Of a DNA stretch of 64,000 nt, positions 27,824-34,396 are shown in pieces. Position 1 is the stretch's first letter; each line of letters begins with the position of its first letter. The DNA is from Saccoglossus kowalevskii. Its lineage: Eukaryota > Hemichordata > Enteropneusta > Harrimaniidae. The translations under genes were made by a program, and so were the position numbers. The DNA lies in the NCBI RefSeq assembly GCF_000003605.2, contig NW_003151256.1, positions 147,924 to 211,923 on the forward strand, read 5' to 3'. A model generated the notes under the pieces. The model was given only the letters and a program-made list of their open reading frames with translations. It was not told the DNA's origin and made no database searches.

Positions 27824-30800
27824 GAAAAGCTAGAATTATTTTAAGCAGTGTAATTGTAAAGCAGATGTGTTCCTAGCTTCTGAGTGGTCAGCGACACCAG
27901 ATGTCGGAAATAAAAAACATTGTGTGTTGTTCGGGAAAGTTTAACCTTGATGGGAAGTATTTTAAAGGGTAACATAATGGATAGGTATTCAGTTCGTGGC
28001 TATTGAAACTCCAAACGTACACGGCGTATGTCATCCTACAAGTATGTTTAGTCGTAAATGTCCGGGGACCAGGTATGTTTTATTTGGTGATTTTGTGAGT
28101 TTGTTTACACCCTCTCACCTATGGCCACATCCTCCCCTATACGGCACTTCAACACCATTTCTCGTATTCACTCATTGCATTTATAAGAGCGATTCAACGA
28201 CCAATTACGATTTGATTTTACAGCAAATTGCAGCTTCAACATCTTAGTACCAGTTAACGGCTTTGTTGATGTTTACTCCCCAAACTATCCCGCCGACTAC
28301 CCCAATGATGCAAGATGTCAATGGTTACTTTATTCCGAGGGAGACGACCAACCACTCCACATTGAATATAACGACTTTGACACCCAATCGAACGCTGACT
28401 TCTATTTTGCTGGACATGGCGATAGTCCTAGCAACGCGACAACTGAAATATATGCTCACTCGGGGACTCAACTACCAGCAGACTATACATCGACAGAAAC
28501 TTCAGTATGGATGCGATTCATATCTGATGGTAGTATAACCGCTACAGGATTTCACGCAACGGTATATTATGTAGGTAAGTGATGACCACGTTTATGTAAA
28601 TATTTATTGTACACCGCGGCCATTTCTGTTGGATAACGAGGCTACTAACATTATAGTAAACGTAGTAGAACGTCATCTATGCACATTTGTTCCGGGAATC
28701 GTTCTGGTCACTTATTCGTAGACTCTACGCATTTAAAGGACGGTAGCCGTCGCGCCGCGCATGTGCGACATTTGTGTTGATAAATATTAATTTCCCACAA
28801 TCCAATACGCTTTTCTAGTGGAAATCACAAGTATGAGGGTTAACCTGAGCGGGACTTGTACTAATTACCGTCGGTGACTCCTTCGATACCTTCCAAGCAC
28901 CCAAAAATACGTAATTAAAGCTTGATAACGTCTCAGTTTGTACTCATTGATCTGCGCAACAGCCAAAGTCGCCATCTTTATTTATATGAGACCCATATAT
29001 CTCGCGCATGCGTGGCGCGACTACTACCGCCCTTTAAAAATACGAAATATAATTTTTAATATTGTTGTTCGATACTCCGTACTGTAGACCAAATCAAGGT
29101 AAGATTCATCATAGATAATGCTGTGTGTACATAAGAATATTCGTTGGAGGAAAAATCAAAACCACTAACACGCACGTGCCGTGTTTGTTATAGGACGTAC
29201 CAAACAGCCAGTGCACTTTGTACCAGAGAATTTTATTGAGCAAATCCAGAAATATTTAGTACAAACACATCGCTGACAAAACAATGTATTCCCAAATTAC
29301 ATTTTCTCAATAGTACGTATTACACCGTGACGCAGAGCCTCGTTATCAAACACCAATGGCAAAGGTGCGATAAAGCTCCAACATGATATGTCATATAACT
29401 CAATTGTGCCTTCTTATTTATAGGTGATTCTTGTCAAGATCGATGTTTTGAGGGTATTCTACCAAGGTTCGACTGCAGCTGCCATTCTAATTGTGTGTAT
29501 GAGGACAACTGTTGTCATGACTTTTTTGACTTGTGTGCCGGTAAGTATTGTATGCATTTGTATTGTGTGCCGGTAAAGTCATGTGTATATTTGTATTGTG
29601 TGCCGGTAAGTCTTGTGTGCTGGTAAGTCTTGTGTACATTTGGCTTGTGTGCCGGTAAGTCTTATGTGCCGGTAAATCTTGTGTGCCGGTAAGTCTTTTG
29701 TACATTTGACTTGCATGCCGGTAAGTCTTGTTTACACTTGTATTGTGTGCCGGTAAGTCTTGGTATATTTGTATTGTGTGCCGGTAATCTTGTGTACATT
29801 TGACTTCTGTGCCGGTAAGTCTTGTATACATTTGTATTGTGTGTCGATAAGTCTTGTGTACATTTGTATTGTGTGCCGGTAAGTCTTGTGTACATTTGTA
29901 TTGTGTGCCGGTAAGTCTTGTGTGCCGGTAAGTTTTGTGTGCCGGTAAGTCTGGTGTACATTTGACTCGTGGTTCGGTAAGTCTTGAAGTCTTGTGTACA
30001 TTTGACTTGCATGCTGGTAAGTCTTGTGTACATCTGTATTGTGTGCCGGTAATCTTGTGTACATTTGTATTGTGTGCCGGTAAGTCTTGTGTGCCGGTAA
30101 GTTTTGTGTGCCGGTAAGTCTTGTGTACATTTTACTCGTGGTTCGGTAAGTCTTGAAGTCTTGTGTACATTTGACTTGCATGCTGGTAAGTCTTGTGTAC
30201 ATCTGTATTGTGTGCCGGTAATCTTGTGTACATTCCATAACAGTTGACTTGTGTGCCGGTAAGTCTTGTGTACATTTGTATTGTGTGCCGGTAAGTCTTG
30301 TGTACATTTGACTTGTGTGCCGGTAAGTCTTGTACATTCCATAGCAGTATTTACCATAGCTGGTCATAACCTAATTGGATATCCCAATTCCCCCCATCCC
30401 TAACCTAAACCCTAACCCTAATACTCAAGTCCCATAATTTAAGTGCATATGCCCCTCCAAATAACAATAAATGAAGAGAGGCATATAGAATTAAAATTGG
30501 GGAGAAGCACTGTAGAGGCAGCGTTAGAGTTATGGGTGAGGAGAACTCTTGCTCCAATTACAAATGTTATCATTCAAAGTCTTAGGATTATGGGAATTGC
30601 TAAAAGTGTATGAATTGGGATTTGAACTGAATACTAGTATTTAAGATCACTAGTATATTCAGTCATTTGTTTCAAGTTTGCATTTGTGCGTCTTTATCTA
30701 ATGAAACTTCCCACATGAGTATTGTCATTCGGTATTTTAACAGTGACGTAATGTGATTGTTTTATCCAAAGCATGTTCGACGATTTTAATGTGCGTAACA

Positions 30801-33227
30801 ACTTAACATCCTGGAAGCGCATGCGCTTATATTCAATCGTTCCCAGCATGTCTAATTTATATTTACAGCCAACTGTAGTTACGAATACCATGTACCTCTG
30901 GCGGGATCCGTTGACGTCACGTCACCAAACTATCCAGATGACTATCCAAACCAATCGGTGTGTCAGTGGTTGGTTTACAGCGATAGTGGGGCACAGATGC
31001 AAGTCACATTTATGGACTTCAGAACGCAAACTGGTGTTGATTTATTTTATGCCGGAGACACAGACGAGCCAAGCCAGGCGAACAGTAGGATTTGGGCTTA
31101 CTCTGGCAGCGTAGATCCCGATGACTTCCTCTCCCTAGGGGGCGCTCTATGGTTTCGTTTTACATCGGACTTATTAATCACACACCAAGGATTTCACATT
31201 GTTGTGAGCGACACAGGTATGGTGATAATCATTTTTATTAGATATTATCATAGAGTGTACCCAGTTATTTTCCATGTCGCCGAATGCTACACTGCGTTCT
31301 AGACTAAACGTCTAATAGTAGTTTCCAAAAATAACTGAATCAACTGTTAACAATATTATCATAATAATAATTGCATTGAGTTGTGTGACGTATTGGAAAC
31401 TGTAAAATCTACGCTCATTATTGTCAGTATGGCTGTCGAAATTTGTTATTGTTGTAAAAAATTGGTAGATAGGTACAGATGACCTCGTTGCGCAATGCGA
31501 ACTCTTGTACATTCCAAAATATGGGATTTCTATTGGTATGCCCGTGTCAATGGAACTTACTCTTGCTCTGCACGTTTGTTTCCATGTCAACGTCAACACT
31601 GCAACGAAACATGATCAAGGTTATTGGAAGTAAGATTAAATAAGTGTTGAGGAAATTTCTTGTGAGCAAAATTATGCTCACCAAGCCAAATAAAAAAATG
31701 TTCTAACCGATAAGCAATATTATTTATTTACAGTTCATTCTTTCGGTATATTTGTACATGTACCGTGTCTACCCATTCGGTCTATTTGGTAATGTGGGTC
31801 TTTTACTGTTTTATGAGGTGTGAATTTCCCACGTCAGGCGTGGGATTCTGCTCAATAAAGAAGGCAGCATTAGTACATAGTGACACTAGAAAAACCCATT
31901 CACCTTTAGACTTCTATCGTGTGTTTTTAGCGATTCTCGAGATCATCGGTATTTTGTTGCACTCCATATTGCACATATATTGACTTTTGATTTGACGTGA
32001 GACATCACCAATGTAACTGACATTAACATGTACATGCCAATATGTCATTCGTATTTGTTTTGCATTTTAGCGACTGAGGCACAGTCTTGTGCAGGACAAT
32101 GCTTCAATACGACCGCTTCATCGGTATGTAGCTGCAATACGGACTGTGTGTTCAGTGACAATTGCTGCTCCGATTTCTTTGATCTGTGTGCAGGTAAATA
32201 CTTACTTTGCTATCTGAGAAGGTCGTTTATTATGTATTGTCCTTATTGTGGGTTAGGTTTCCCCCGATTTCCTTTGCCCATGCTATTTTCTTTTAAGAAA
32301 CAGGGTTATAGAAGGCGCTTTCATCATAAAAGGCAGGATAGTCACCATGTGACAAATGCCATTGTTTTGATACACATTACATTACATTACTACACTATAA
32401 ATTTAACTTTTGTTTTCATTCCTCATTCTATTTAGCTGACTGCAATTTCAACCATACCATTACACCGTTTACAAAGATGGACTTAGTTTCGCCAAATTAT
32501 CCAGACAATTATCCGGACAACGCCCTCTGTCAGTGGATAATACAGACAGAGAGCGGCAGTGACATCTTGGCACAGTTCCAATTCTTTGAGACGGAAAGTC
32601 CCTATGACGTGTTTTTTGCTGGTAATGGTGTTGAGCCGAGTCGTAATTCAAGCACCGTATGGGCGCACTCAGGTTCCGTCTTACCTAATGATTTCAGGAG
32701 TGATGTGGGTGCCGTGTGGGTCCGGTTCGTAACTGACAGTAGTGTTAATATGCAAGGATGGCATGTTGCACTGTCTGACACATGTGAGTAAACAGATTAC
32801 ATTGCTAATTGGGAACGACGCGTTGTTTATTGTTGCATGACAAGGACTGGGATGTGTGCAAAATTAGCAGAAAACAGTCGAATCGATTTTTAAGTGAGAA
32901 TCGACATCCGTCCTTTAGTTCAATTGTGATACCTCTGTTTGTCCAAATTATTAATAGGCATTGTACCATCTTAAAAAAAACAACAACAGATCTAGACTAC
33001 CATGAATGTGTAGTTGCGCTTGAAATCACCAACTCCAAAATACACCCCACCCAGTCACTCACACATCCACCCAGTCATGATTAAAAAAGTAACATTTAAT
33101 TTGAACAAAACCAGAGTAGAGTAGAGTCTATGGTTTAAAAATGTAAATGATTTTCACCAAATATTATTATATTTAATATTCATTTTTGTTAATTACAGCT
33201 GTCCCAGGAAGTGTTGAAGATGAATAA
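6367..33227 (+). CDS. Secreted nine-fold SMB–CUB repeat protein (gene span, 22 exons)
   Basis: Predicted product is about 1440 residues: signal peptide, nine alternating somatomedin-B (SMB) and CUB modules, and a nine-residue tail. Exons: 6367–6433, 8365–8391, 8505–8615, 11049–11072, 11213–11560, 12068–12184, 14604–14951, 16257–16373, 18256–18603, 19225–19332, 20150–20509, 21859–21966, 22681–23031, 23332–23448, 24582–24929, 26234–26341, 28224–28574, 29424–29540, 30869–31216, 32071–32193, 32436–32783, 33199–33227. Every junction is GT–AG and phase 1, so the frame stays open throughout and any internal exon could be skipped or duplicated without a frameshift. SMB modules are small disulfide knots that in vitronectin and related proteins bind protein partners. 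CUB modules mediate extracellular protein or glycan binding, often with calcium. No transmembrane segment, protease or EGF module is present, so a secreted binding or matrix protein is the best inference. Many N-glycosylation sequons lie in the CUB modules. I know of no named gene with this architecture, and the function is unknown. Confidence 0.88.
6649..6910. repeat. CAGTGGCGG-type MITE, copy 1
   Basis: A 262-bp element in SMB–CUB intron 1. Its ends are inverted (CAGAGGCGGCAGCACGG left; CCGTGCCGCCGCCACTG right). The internal sequence, including a TGCTGACACAAA stretch and a GGAGGGGCGA stretch, is shared with copies at 12899–13099 (opposite orientation) and about 47361–47580 (same orientation). 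It has no coding capacity. Ends of this type are common in non-autonomous hAT-like elements; that assignment is inference. Confidence 0.7.
8365..8391 (+). CDS. SMB–CUB gene exon 2: micro-exon linker
   Basis: A 27-nt exon between a TTATTTAG acceptor and a GTAAGT donor, phase 1 at both ends. It encodes GQTTPKPTP, a proline/threonine-rich spacer that could be O-glycosylated and that separates the signal peptide from the first SMB module. Micro-exons are easy to mis-call. Here both splice sites are strong and the phase agrees on both sides; skipping it would not change frame. Confidence 0.6.
8505..8615 (+). CDS. SMB–CUB gene exon 3: SMB module 1
   Basis: About residues 32–68. The SMB pattern is clear, ending DCCPDFQEAC. 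This copy has ten cysteines instead of the eight of all the other modules; the extra two are in NEC and in a CCC run, so it may form an additional disulfide or a different pairing. The acceptor is TCTCATAG and the donor GTAAGT, phase 1–1. It is also the only SMB flanked by micro-exon linkers on both sides. Confidence 0.85.
9949..10173. repeat. Simple repeats in intron 3
   Basis: A short (TA)n run near 9949–9965 and an adenine homopolymer near 10149–10173. Neither is linked to a recognisable transposon. The remainder of this 2.4-kb intron between SMB1 and the second linker exon shows nothing else I can name. Confidence 0.7.
11049..11072 (+). CDS. SMB–CUB gene exon 4: second micro-exon linker
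   Basis: A 24-nt exon after CCTCATACAG and before GTTAGC, phase 1 at both ends. It encodes about NPTLPSIP followed by D at the junction. Like exon 2 it is a proline-rich hinge. The donor is weaker than the others in the gene, so it is less secure than the domain exons. Without it the frame would still be open from SMB1 to CUB1. Confidence 0.55.
11213..11560 (+). CDS. SMB–CUB gene exon 5: CUB module 1
   Basis: About residues 77–192. Typical CUB features: an N-terminal cysteine, SVDITSPLYPNYYPDD, C-N-W, HVDFNTEDGFDFY, and near the end WITFTSD…RGFH. Only the first disulfide pair of the classical four CUB cysteines is present. The TE and DF positions and the SD near the end match the acidic residues that bind calcium in other CUB domains. 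One sequon (NWT). The entire domain is in one phase 1–1 exon. Confidence 0.9.
12068..12184 (+). CDS. SMB–CUB gene exon 6: SMB module 2
   Basis: About residues 193–231. Eight cysteines in SMB spacing: C-x3-C-x9-C-x-C-x3-C-x5-CC-x5-C, ending DDCCYDYFEYC. Compare the vitronectin SMB motif SCCTDY. Acceptor TTAATCAAG, donor GTACTG, phase 1–1. Confidence 0.88.
12226..12434. repeat. MITE with GGCGTGAATGTTTT termini
   Basis: A 209-bp element with perfect 14-bp inverted ends (12226–12239 and 12421–12434). The interior is AT-rich and non-coding. It begins about 41 bases downstream of the SMB2 splice donor. A second copy of the interior was not confirmed elsewhere in the window. Confidence 0.65.
12899..13099. 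repeat. CAGTGGCGG-type MITE, copy 2 (inverted relative to copy 1)
   Basis: Starts CAGTGGCGGCGGCACA and includes a guanine run. The interior matches copy 1 (6649–6910) in reverse orientation. GAATT flanks both ends, which could be part of a target-site duplication. It lies in the intron between SMB2 and CUB2. Confidence 0.7.
14094..14290. repeat. MITE with 30-plus-bp terminal inverted repeats (Tc1/mariner-like)
   Basis: The left end AATACTGTGGAATACTTTAT… and right end …ATAAAGTATTCTACAGTATT pair over about 33 bases with two differences. TA dinucleotides sit at both edges, as expected for Tc1/mariner target sites. The core repeats TTTTCGCTGG-like motifs. About 197 bp, non-coding, in the intron before CUB2. 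Confidence 0.72.
14604..14951 (+). CDS. SMB–CUB gene exon 7: CUB module 2
   Basis: About residues 232–347. Contains GGSVNVTSPNYPSNYPDN, C-R-W, a DFYLTEL-equivalent NDYLTELDGDYFFAGHG, and WLQFVSN…MRGFH. Two cysteines only. Acceptor ATGAAAACAG, donor GTAAGT, phase 1–1. An NVT sequon lies in the second strand. Confidence 0.9.
16257..16373 (+). CDS. SMB–CUB gene exon 8: SMB module 3
   Basis: About residues 348–386. Eight cysteines in SMB spacing with CSCFSQC and DCCDDYFQTC. Acceptor CTCTTTTAG, donor GTAAGT, phase 1–1. Long form of the module (39 residues). Confidence 0.88.
17343..17735. repeat. Hairpin repeat family J, copy 2
   Basis: Same arrangement as 4236–4660: inverted arms (left with CAAAGTATGCATG, right with TGCATACTTTGAGG) around a GC-rich centre shared with copy 1, then the TATTATTATACAT…GATGTATAATAAT segment. 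It lies in the intron before CUB3. Hairpin arms are more diverged from each other than in copy 1. Confidence 0.7.
18256..18603 (+). CDS. SMB–CUB gene exon 9: CUB module 3
   Basis: About residues 387–502. Contains VTSTNYPEDYPNG, C-Q-W, DDFATELNHDFMFAGDG, and WYRFTSD…MRGFH. Two cysteines; NVT and NAS sequons. Acceptor CTAATTTAAG (weak pyrimidine tract), donor GTAAGT, phase 1–1. Confidence 0.88.
19225..19332 (+). CDS. SMB–CUB gene exon 10: SMB module 4
   Basis: About residues 503–538. Short form (36 residues) with eight cysteines: CEGKC, GCSCFSDC, SCCPDYVIHC. Acceptor TTTAAACAG, donor GTACGT, phase 1–1. Confidence 0.88.
19805..20106. repeat. TTAA-flanked MITE, family A copy 1
   Basis: A 302-bp element with about 36-bp imperfect terminal inverted repeats starting TTAAAG(C/G)GCGGTGGTCGTC and TTAA at both edges. 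The sequence is about collinear with copy 2 at 28733–29037. TTAA duplication is the hallmark of piggyBac-type insertion; that assignment is inference. In the intron before CUB4. Confidence 0.75.
20150..20509 (+). CDS. SMB–CUB gene exon 11: CUB module 4
   Basis: About residues 539–658; the longest CUB exon (360 nt), with a short insertion (DPGDFEGDYR) after the C-Q-W strand. Contains NILSPNYPNDYHDN, FLDFRTQTGEDFLYAGHG, and WLRFTSN…FRGF. Two cysteines; NSS sequon. Acceptor CATCTTACAG, donor GTAAGT, phase 1–1. It begins only 43 bases after the MITE at 19805–20106. Confidence 0.88.
20555..20765. repeat. Degenerate intronic minisatellite
   Basis: About five to six diverged copies of a unit of roughly 37–38 bp with the theme GGGGATCCACTTAGTGTAAA. 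It starts about 45 bases after the CUB4 donor. Copies decay towards the right end. Confidence 0.6.
21311..21468. repeat. TTAA-flanked MITE, family C copy 1
   Basis: Left end TTAAAGCGAGAGGGTCATCA; the interior has CGCACGCGCGGGAAT and GGGTAGACGC motifs. It matches family C copy 2 (26359–26523). The right end is eroded. Confidence 0.65.
21859..21966 (+). CDS. SMB–CUB gene exon 12: SMB module 5
   Basis: About residues 659–694. Short form with eight cysteines: YCGGQC, GCSCFVDCIYAGNCCKDYF. Closely resembles SMB7 (GCSCFVDCIYSGTCCSDYF), which I read as a duplication signal. Acceptor CTCTACCAG, donor GTAATA, phase 1–1. Confidence 0.88.
22128..22232. repeat. Small foldback MITE
   Basis: About 105 bp, with ends AAGTTATTTTCACGAGTG and CACGAGTGAAAATAACTT that pair over at least 13 bases. 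Non-coding, in the intron before CUB5. Confidence 0.6.
22681..23031 (+). CDS. SMB–CUB gene exon 13: CUB module 5
   Basis: About residues 695–811. Contains SIDVYSPNYPSDYPNDARCQW, a DFETEQCCDFYFAGHG segment and WMRFISD…NRGFH. The only CUB copy with a CC pair at this position, giving four cysteines. NCT, NET and NFT sequons. The C-terminal half is most like CUB7 (both read EIYAHSG and WMRFISD). Acceptor TATACCATTAG, phase 1–1. Confidence 0.9.
23332..23448 (+). CDS. SMB–CUB gene exon 14: SMB module 6
   Basis: About residues 812–850. Long form: GDSCEGRCFSGILPTYDCSC then DNCCRDFFDIC. Very similar to SMB8 (same GDSC, ILP, CSC, DNCC and DFFD elements). Acceptor CAATCTTTAG, donor GTGAGT, phase 1–1. 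Confidence 0.9.
24582..24929 (+). CDS. SMB–CUB gene exon 15: CUB module 6
   Basis: About residues 851–966. Contains STEFASPGYPDDYPNNAICQW, DFTTELNADFFYAGNTDEP and WFRFTSD…FQGFHV. Two cysteines; NCS and NNS sequons. Most similar to CUB8 (shared TDEP and WFRFTSD..I). Acceptor CTTTTTCAG, donor GTGAGT, phase 1–1. Confidence 0.9.
25048..25180. repeat. TTAA-flanked MITE, family B copy 1
   Basis: A 133-bp element, ends TTAAAGGGTGGCAGTCGTCG and CGACGACCACCACGTTTTAA, bounded by TTAA. The interior matches 34397–34521 (shared GGAACTCATAGCAACGTAT-like stretch). In the intron after CUB6. Confidence 0.72.
26234..26341 (+). CDS. SMB–CUB gene exon 16: SMB module 7
   Basis: About residues 967–1002. Short form with eight cysteines: LCLGRC, GCSCFVDCIYSGTCCSDYF. 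Acceptor CGCTTTCAG, donor GTAAGG, phase 1–1. A MITE begins 18 bases downstream of its end. Confidence 0.88.
26359..26523. repeat. TTAA-flanked MITE, family C copy 2
   Basis: A 165-bp element with ends TTTAAAGCGGGAGGGTCGTC and GGTGACGACTCGCACGCTTT, bounded by TTAA. It starts 18 bases after the end of the SMB7 exon, so it is inserted very close to a 5' splice site. Confidence 0.75.
26978..27305. repeat. MITE with TGAGATGTC termini and intact 7–8-bp target duplication
   Basis: Inverted TGAGATGTC / GACATCTCA ends, each next to TTAGCAA, so the target-site duplication is still readable. Internally it carries repeated GAACATCGAGTTAC-like units and three tandem GGGCGTGGTTTCA-like units. A 7–8-bp duplication suggests a hAT-like element (inference). 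It lies in the intron before CUB7. Confidence 0.7.
27337..27412. repeat. 18-bp tandem repeat, four copies
   Basis: Four copies of CAGCTACTCGTGATTAAA with single-base differences, then a partial fifth. Confidence 0.85.
27788..27824. repeat. (GTT)n microsatellite
   Basis: About twelve uninterrupted GTT units in the intron before CUB7. Confidence 0.9.
28224..28574 (+). CDS. SMB–CUB gene exon 17: CUB module 7
   Basis: About residues 1003–1119. Contains FVDVYSPNYPADYPNDARCQW, NDFDTQSNADFYFAGHG, EIYAHSG and WMRFISD. Two cysteines. Same length as CUB5 and closest to it. Acceptor GATTTTACAG, donor GTAAGT, phase 1–1. Confidence 0.9.
28733..29037. repeat. TTAA-flanked MITE, family A copy 2
   Basis: A 305-bp copy of the element at 19805–20106 in the same orientation, again with TTAA at both edges and GCGGTAGTCGTCGCGC-type inverted ends. 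In the intron between CUB7 and SMB8. Confidence 0.75.
29424..29540 (+). CDS. SMB–CUB gene exon 18: SMB module 8
   Basis: About residues 1120–1158. Long form: GDSCQDRCFEGILPRFDCSC then DNCCHDFFDLC. Nearest relative is SMB6. Acceptor TTATTTATAG; donor CCG|GTAAGT. The last bases of this exon and its donor are the apparent seed of the minisatellite that fills the next 800 bases. Confidence 0.88.
29531..30335. repeat. Minisatellite made of copies of the SMB8 exon end and splice donor
   Basis: About 25 or more tandem copies, by eye, of a unit based on TGTGTGCCGGTAAGTCTTG plus a spacer such as TGTACATTTGTAT, unit length variable (about 16–45). The first copy is the genuine exon end and donor (GACTTGTGTGCCG then GTAAGT). 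Around 20 copies keep GGTAAGT, a near-ideal 5' splice site. Two blocks starting near 29911 and 30080 are almost identical over about 160 bases (offset 169), showing recent growth. Open frames on the opposite strand across this tract are a by-product of the repeat. Confidence 0.9.
30869..31216 (+). CDS. SMB–CUB gene exon 19: CUB module 8
   Basis: About residues 1159–1274. Contains SVDVTSPNYPDDYPNQ, C-Q-W, MDFRTQTGVDLFYAGDTDEP and WFRFTSD…HQGFH. Two cysteines. Most similar to CUB6. Acceptor TATATTTACAG, donor GTATGG, phase 1–1. Confidence 0.9.
32071..32193 (+). CDS. SMB–CUB gene exon 20: SMB module 9
   Basis: About residues 1275–1315; the longest SMB exon (123 nt), with a short N-terminal addition (ATEAQS). 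Eight cysteines: SCAGQC, VCSCNTDC, DNCCSDFFDLC. Acceptor TGCATTTTAG, donor GTAAAT, phase 1–1. Confidence 0.88.
32436..32783 (+). CDS. SMB–CUB gene exon 21: CUB module 9
   Basis: About residues 1316–1431. Contains DLVSPNYPDNYPDNALCQW, FFETESPYDVFFAGNG and WVRFVTD…MQGWHV. Two cysteines. The most diverged of the nine in its middle strands. Acceptor TTCTATTTAG, donor GTGAGT, phase 1–1. Confidence 0.88.
33199..33227 (+). CDS. SMB–CUB gene exon 22: C-terminal tail and stop
   Basis: After a TAATTACAG acceptor the frame reads SVPGSVEDE then TAA (33225–33227). The tail is short and acidic, with no transmembrane or GPI signal, which supports secretion. AATAAA at 33223–33228 overlaps the stop codon; other AATAAA motifs lie downstream (for example in TGAATAAATACAAG near 33763). 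Confidence 0.75.
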
Positions 33228-34396
33228 AGTAATGATATACATTAGGTGACACATTTCGAAGGATGATATTTCCTAGAATTAATTAATAATAACACCAACT
33301 ATGGTATTTCTCTGTATGTGGTATTTGATTGGTTATTGACGGTTTACCTCTTTTTATTGATTTGTAATTAATACATGTCATTGAAATCTTTCATAGCAGC
33401 GATTTTATAATATATGGATTAAAAACCAAAATATTGGCTTTAGTAAATAATAAATATACCTACAATAATGTTGTTTTCACCGTACGAGACAAAGAAAATA
33501 ACTCATCACGATGTTTGTAGTACAGGTAATTTATTAACCATTTTTTTTTATAATTGACGTGTAATTTTATTGAGACTTTAATTATCGATGGCAATATTTC
33601 ATTTTGATGTTATATAATGTGACATTAATGTTTATAAGGCTCTGAGAAAAATTGAAAAGCTCAATTCATTTATTGGAAACGTATTCCGCACATTTGTTTC
33701 TTGTACTGATATAATAGTTGTACTACAAGACATATTGCAATGAACACTGTTAGCTAAAGACTTAATGAATAAATACAAGTAATACAAGCTTTAATCATAT
33801 CGAGTATTTGATTTACTAATTGTGGATGTAAGTCGAAATGAAAAACAAGAAGTACTATATATCTGTTTAGGTATTTCTAGTGAATTTAAATCTATTACTT
33901 GACTAAAGTTATCAGTATAATTACAAAGAATACAAACGCATACGACTTAGAGTCGCGCATTGCATAATGGAAACATAAGGGCAATTGGATCGAATATGTA
34001 CTTCACATCTCATATCAAATATATCTATGATAGTATTCATAGAATGTAGGTGACACAATCGTACAGAAAGAAGCAGAAAATTACTTATCATTAACGTATA
34101 TCCTCGGAGCGGCATAAAGTCTCTAAATGAGGTTCTGGACGGTGTAATAAAAAAAAATCTCAGTCGTTTTCGCAATCCTGCTGAACCGTCTATTGTCACA
34201 TGTCTATGAAGATTGAAGAAGATAGGTTGGTTGGATTACAGCTGTTATTTCAAAATGAAATGTTGTAGTTGATAAGGCTCAGACATGCAATTTTTAGTAC
34301 AGCCTTTAAACTGTAAACATGTACATGTAAAGTACAAACGACTGGAATGGTTTAGTATTGTATGTCGATGTATGTTAGGTATGTTCCACTGATGCC

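Noticed and set aside
29487-30367. Open frames of 114–231 codons on the minus strand, rich in TYRHTSQMYTRLTGTQ-like repeats
   Set aside because: They run exactly through the splice-donor minisatellite. Several frames stay open at once because the repeat unit lacks stops, and no conserved domain or start context is present.
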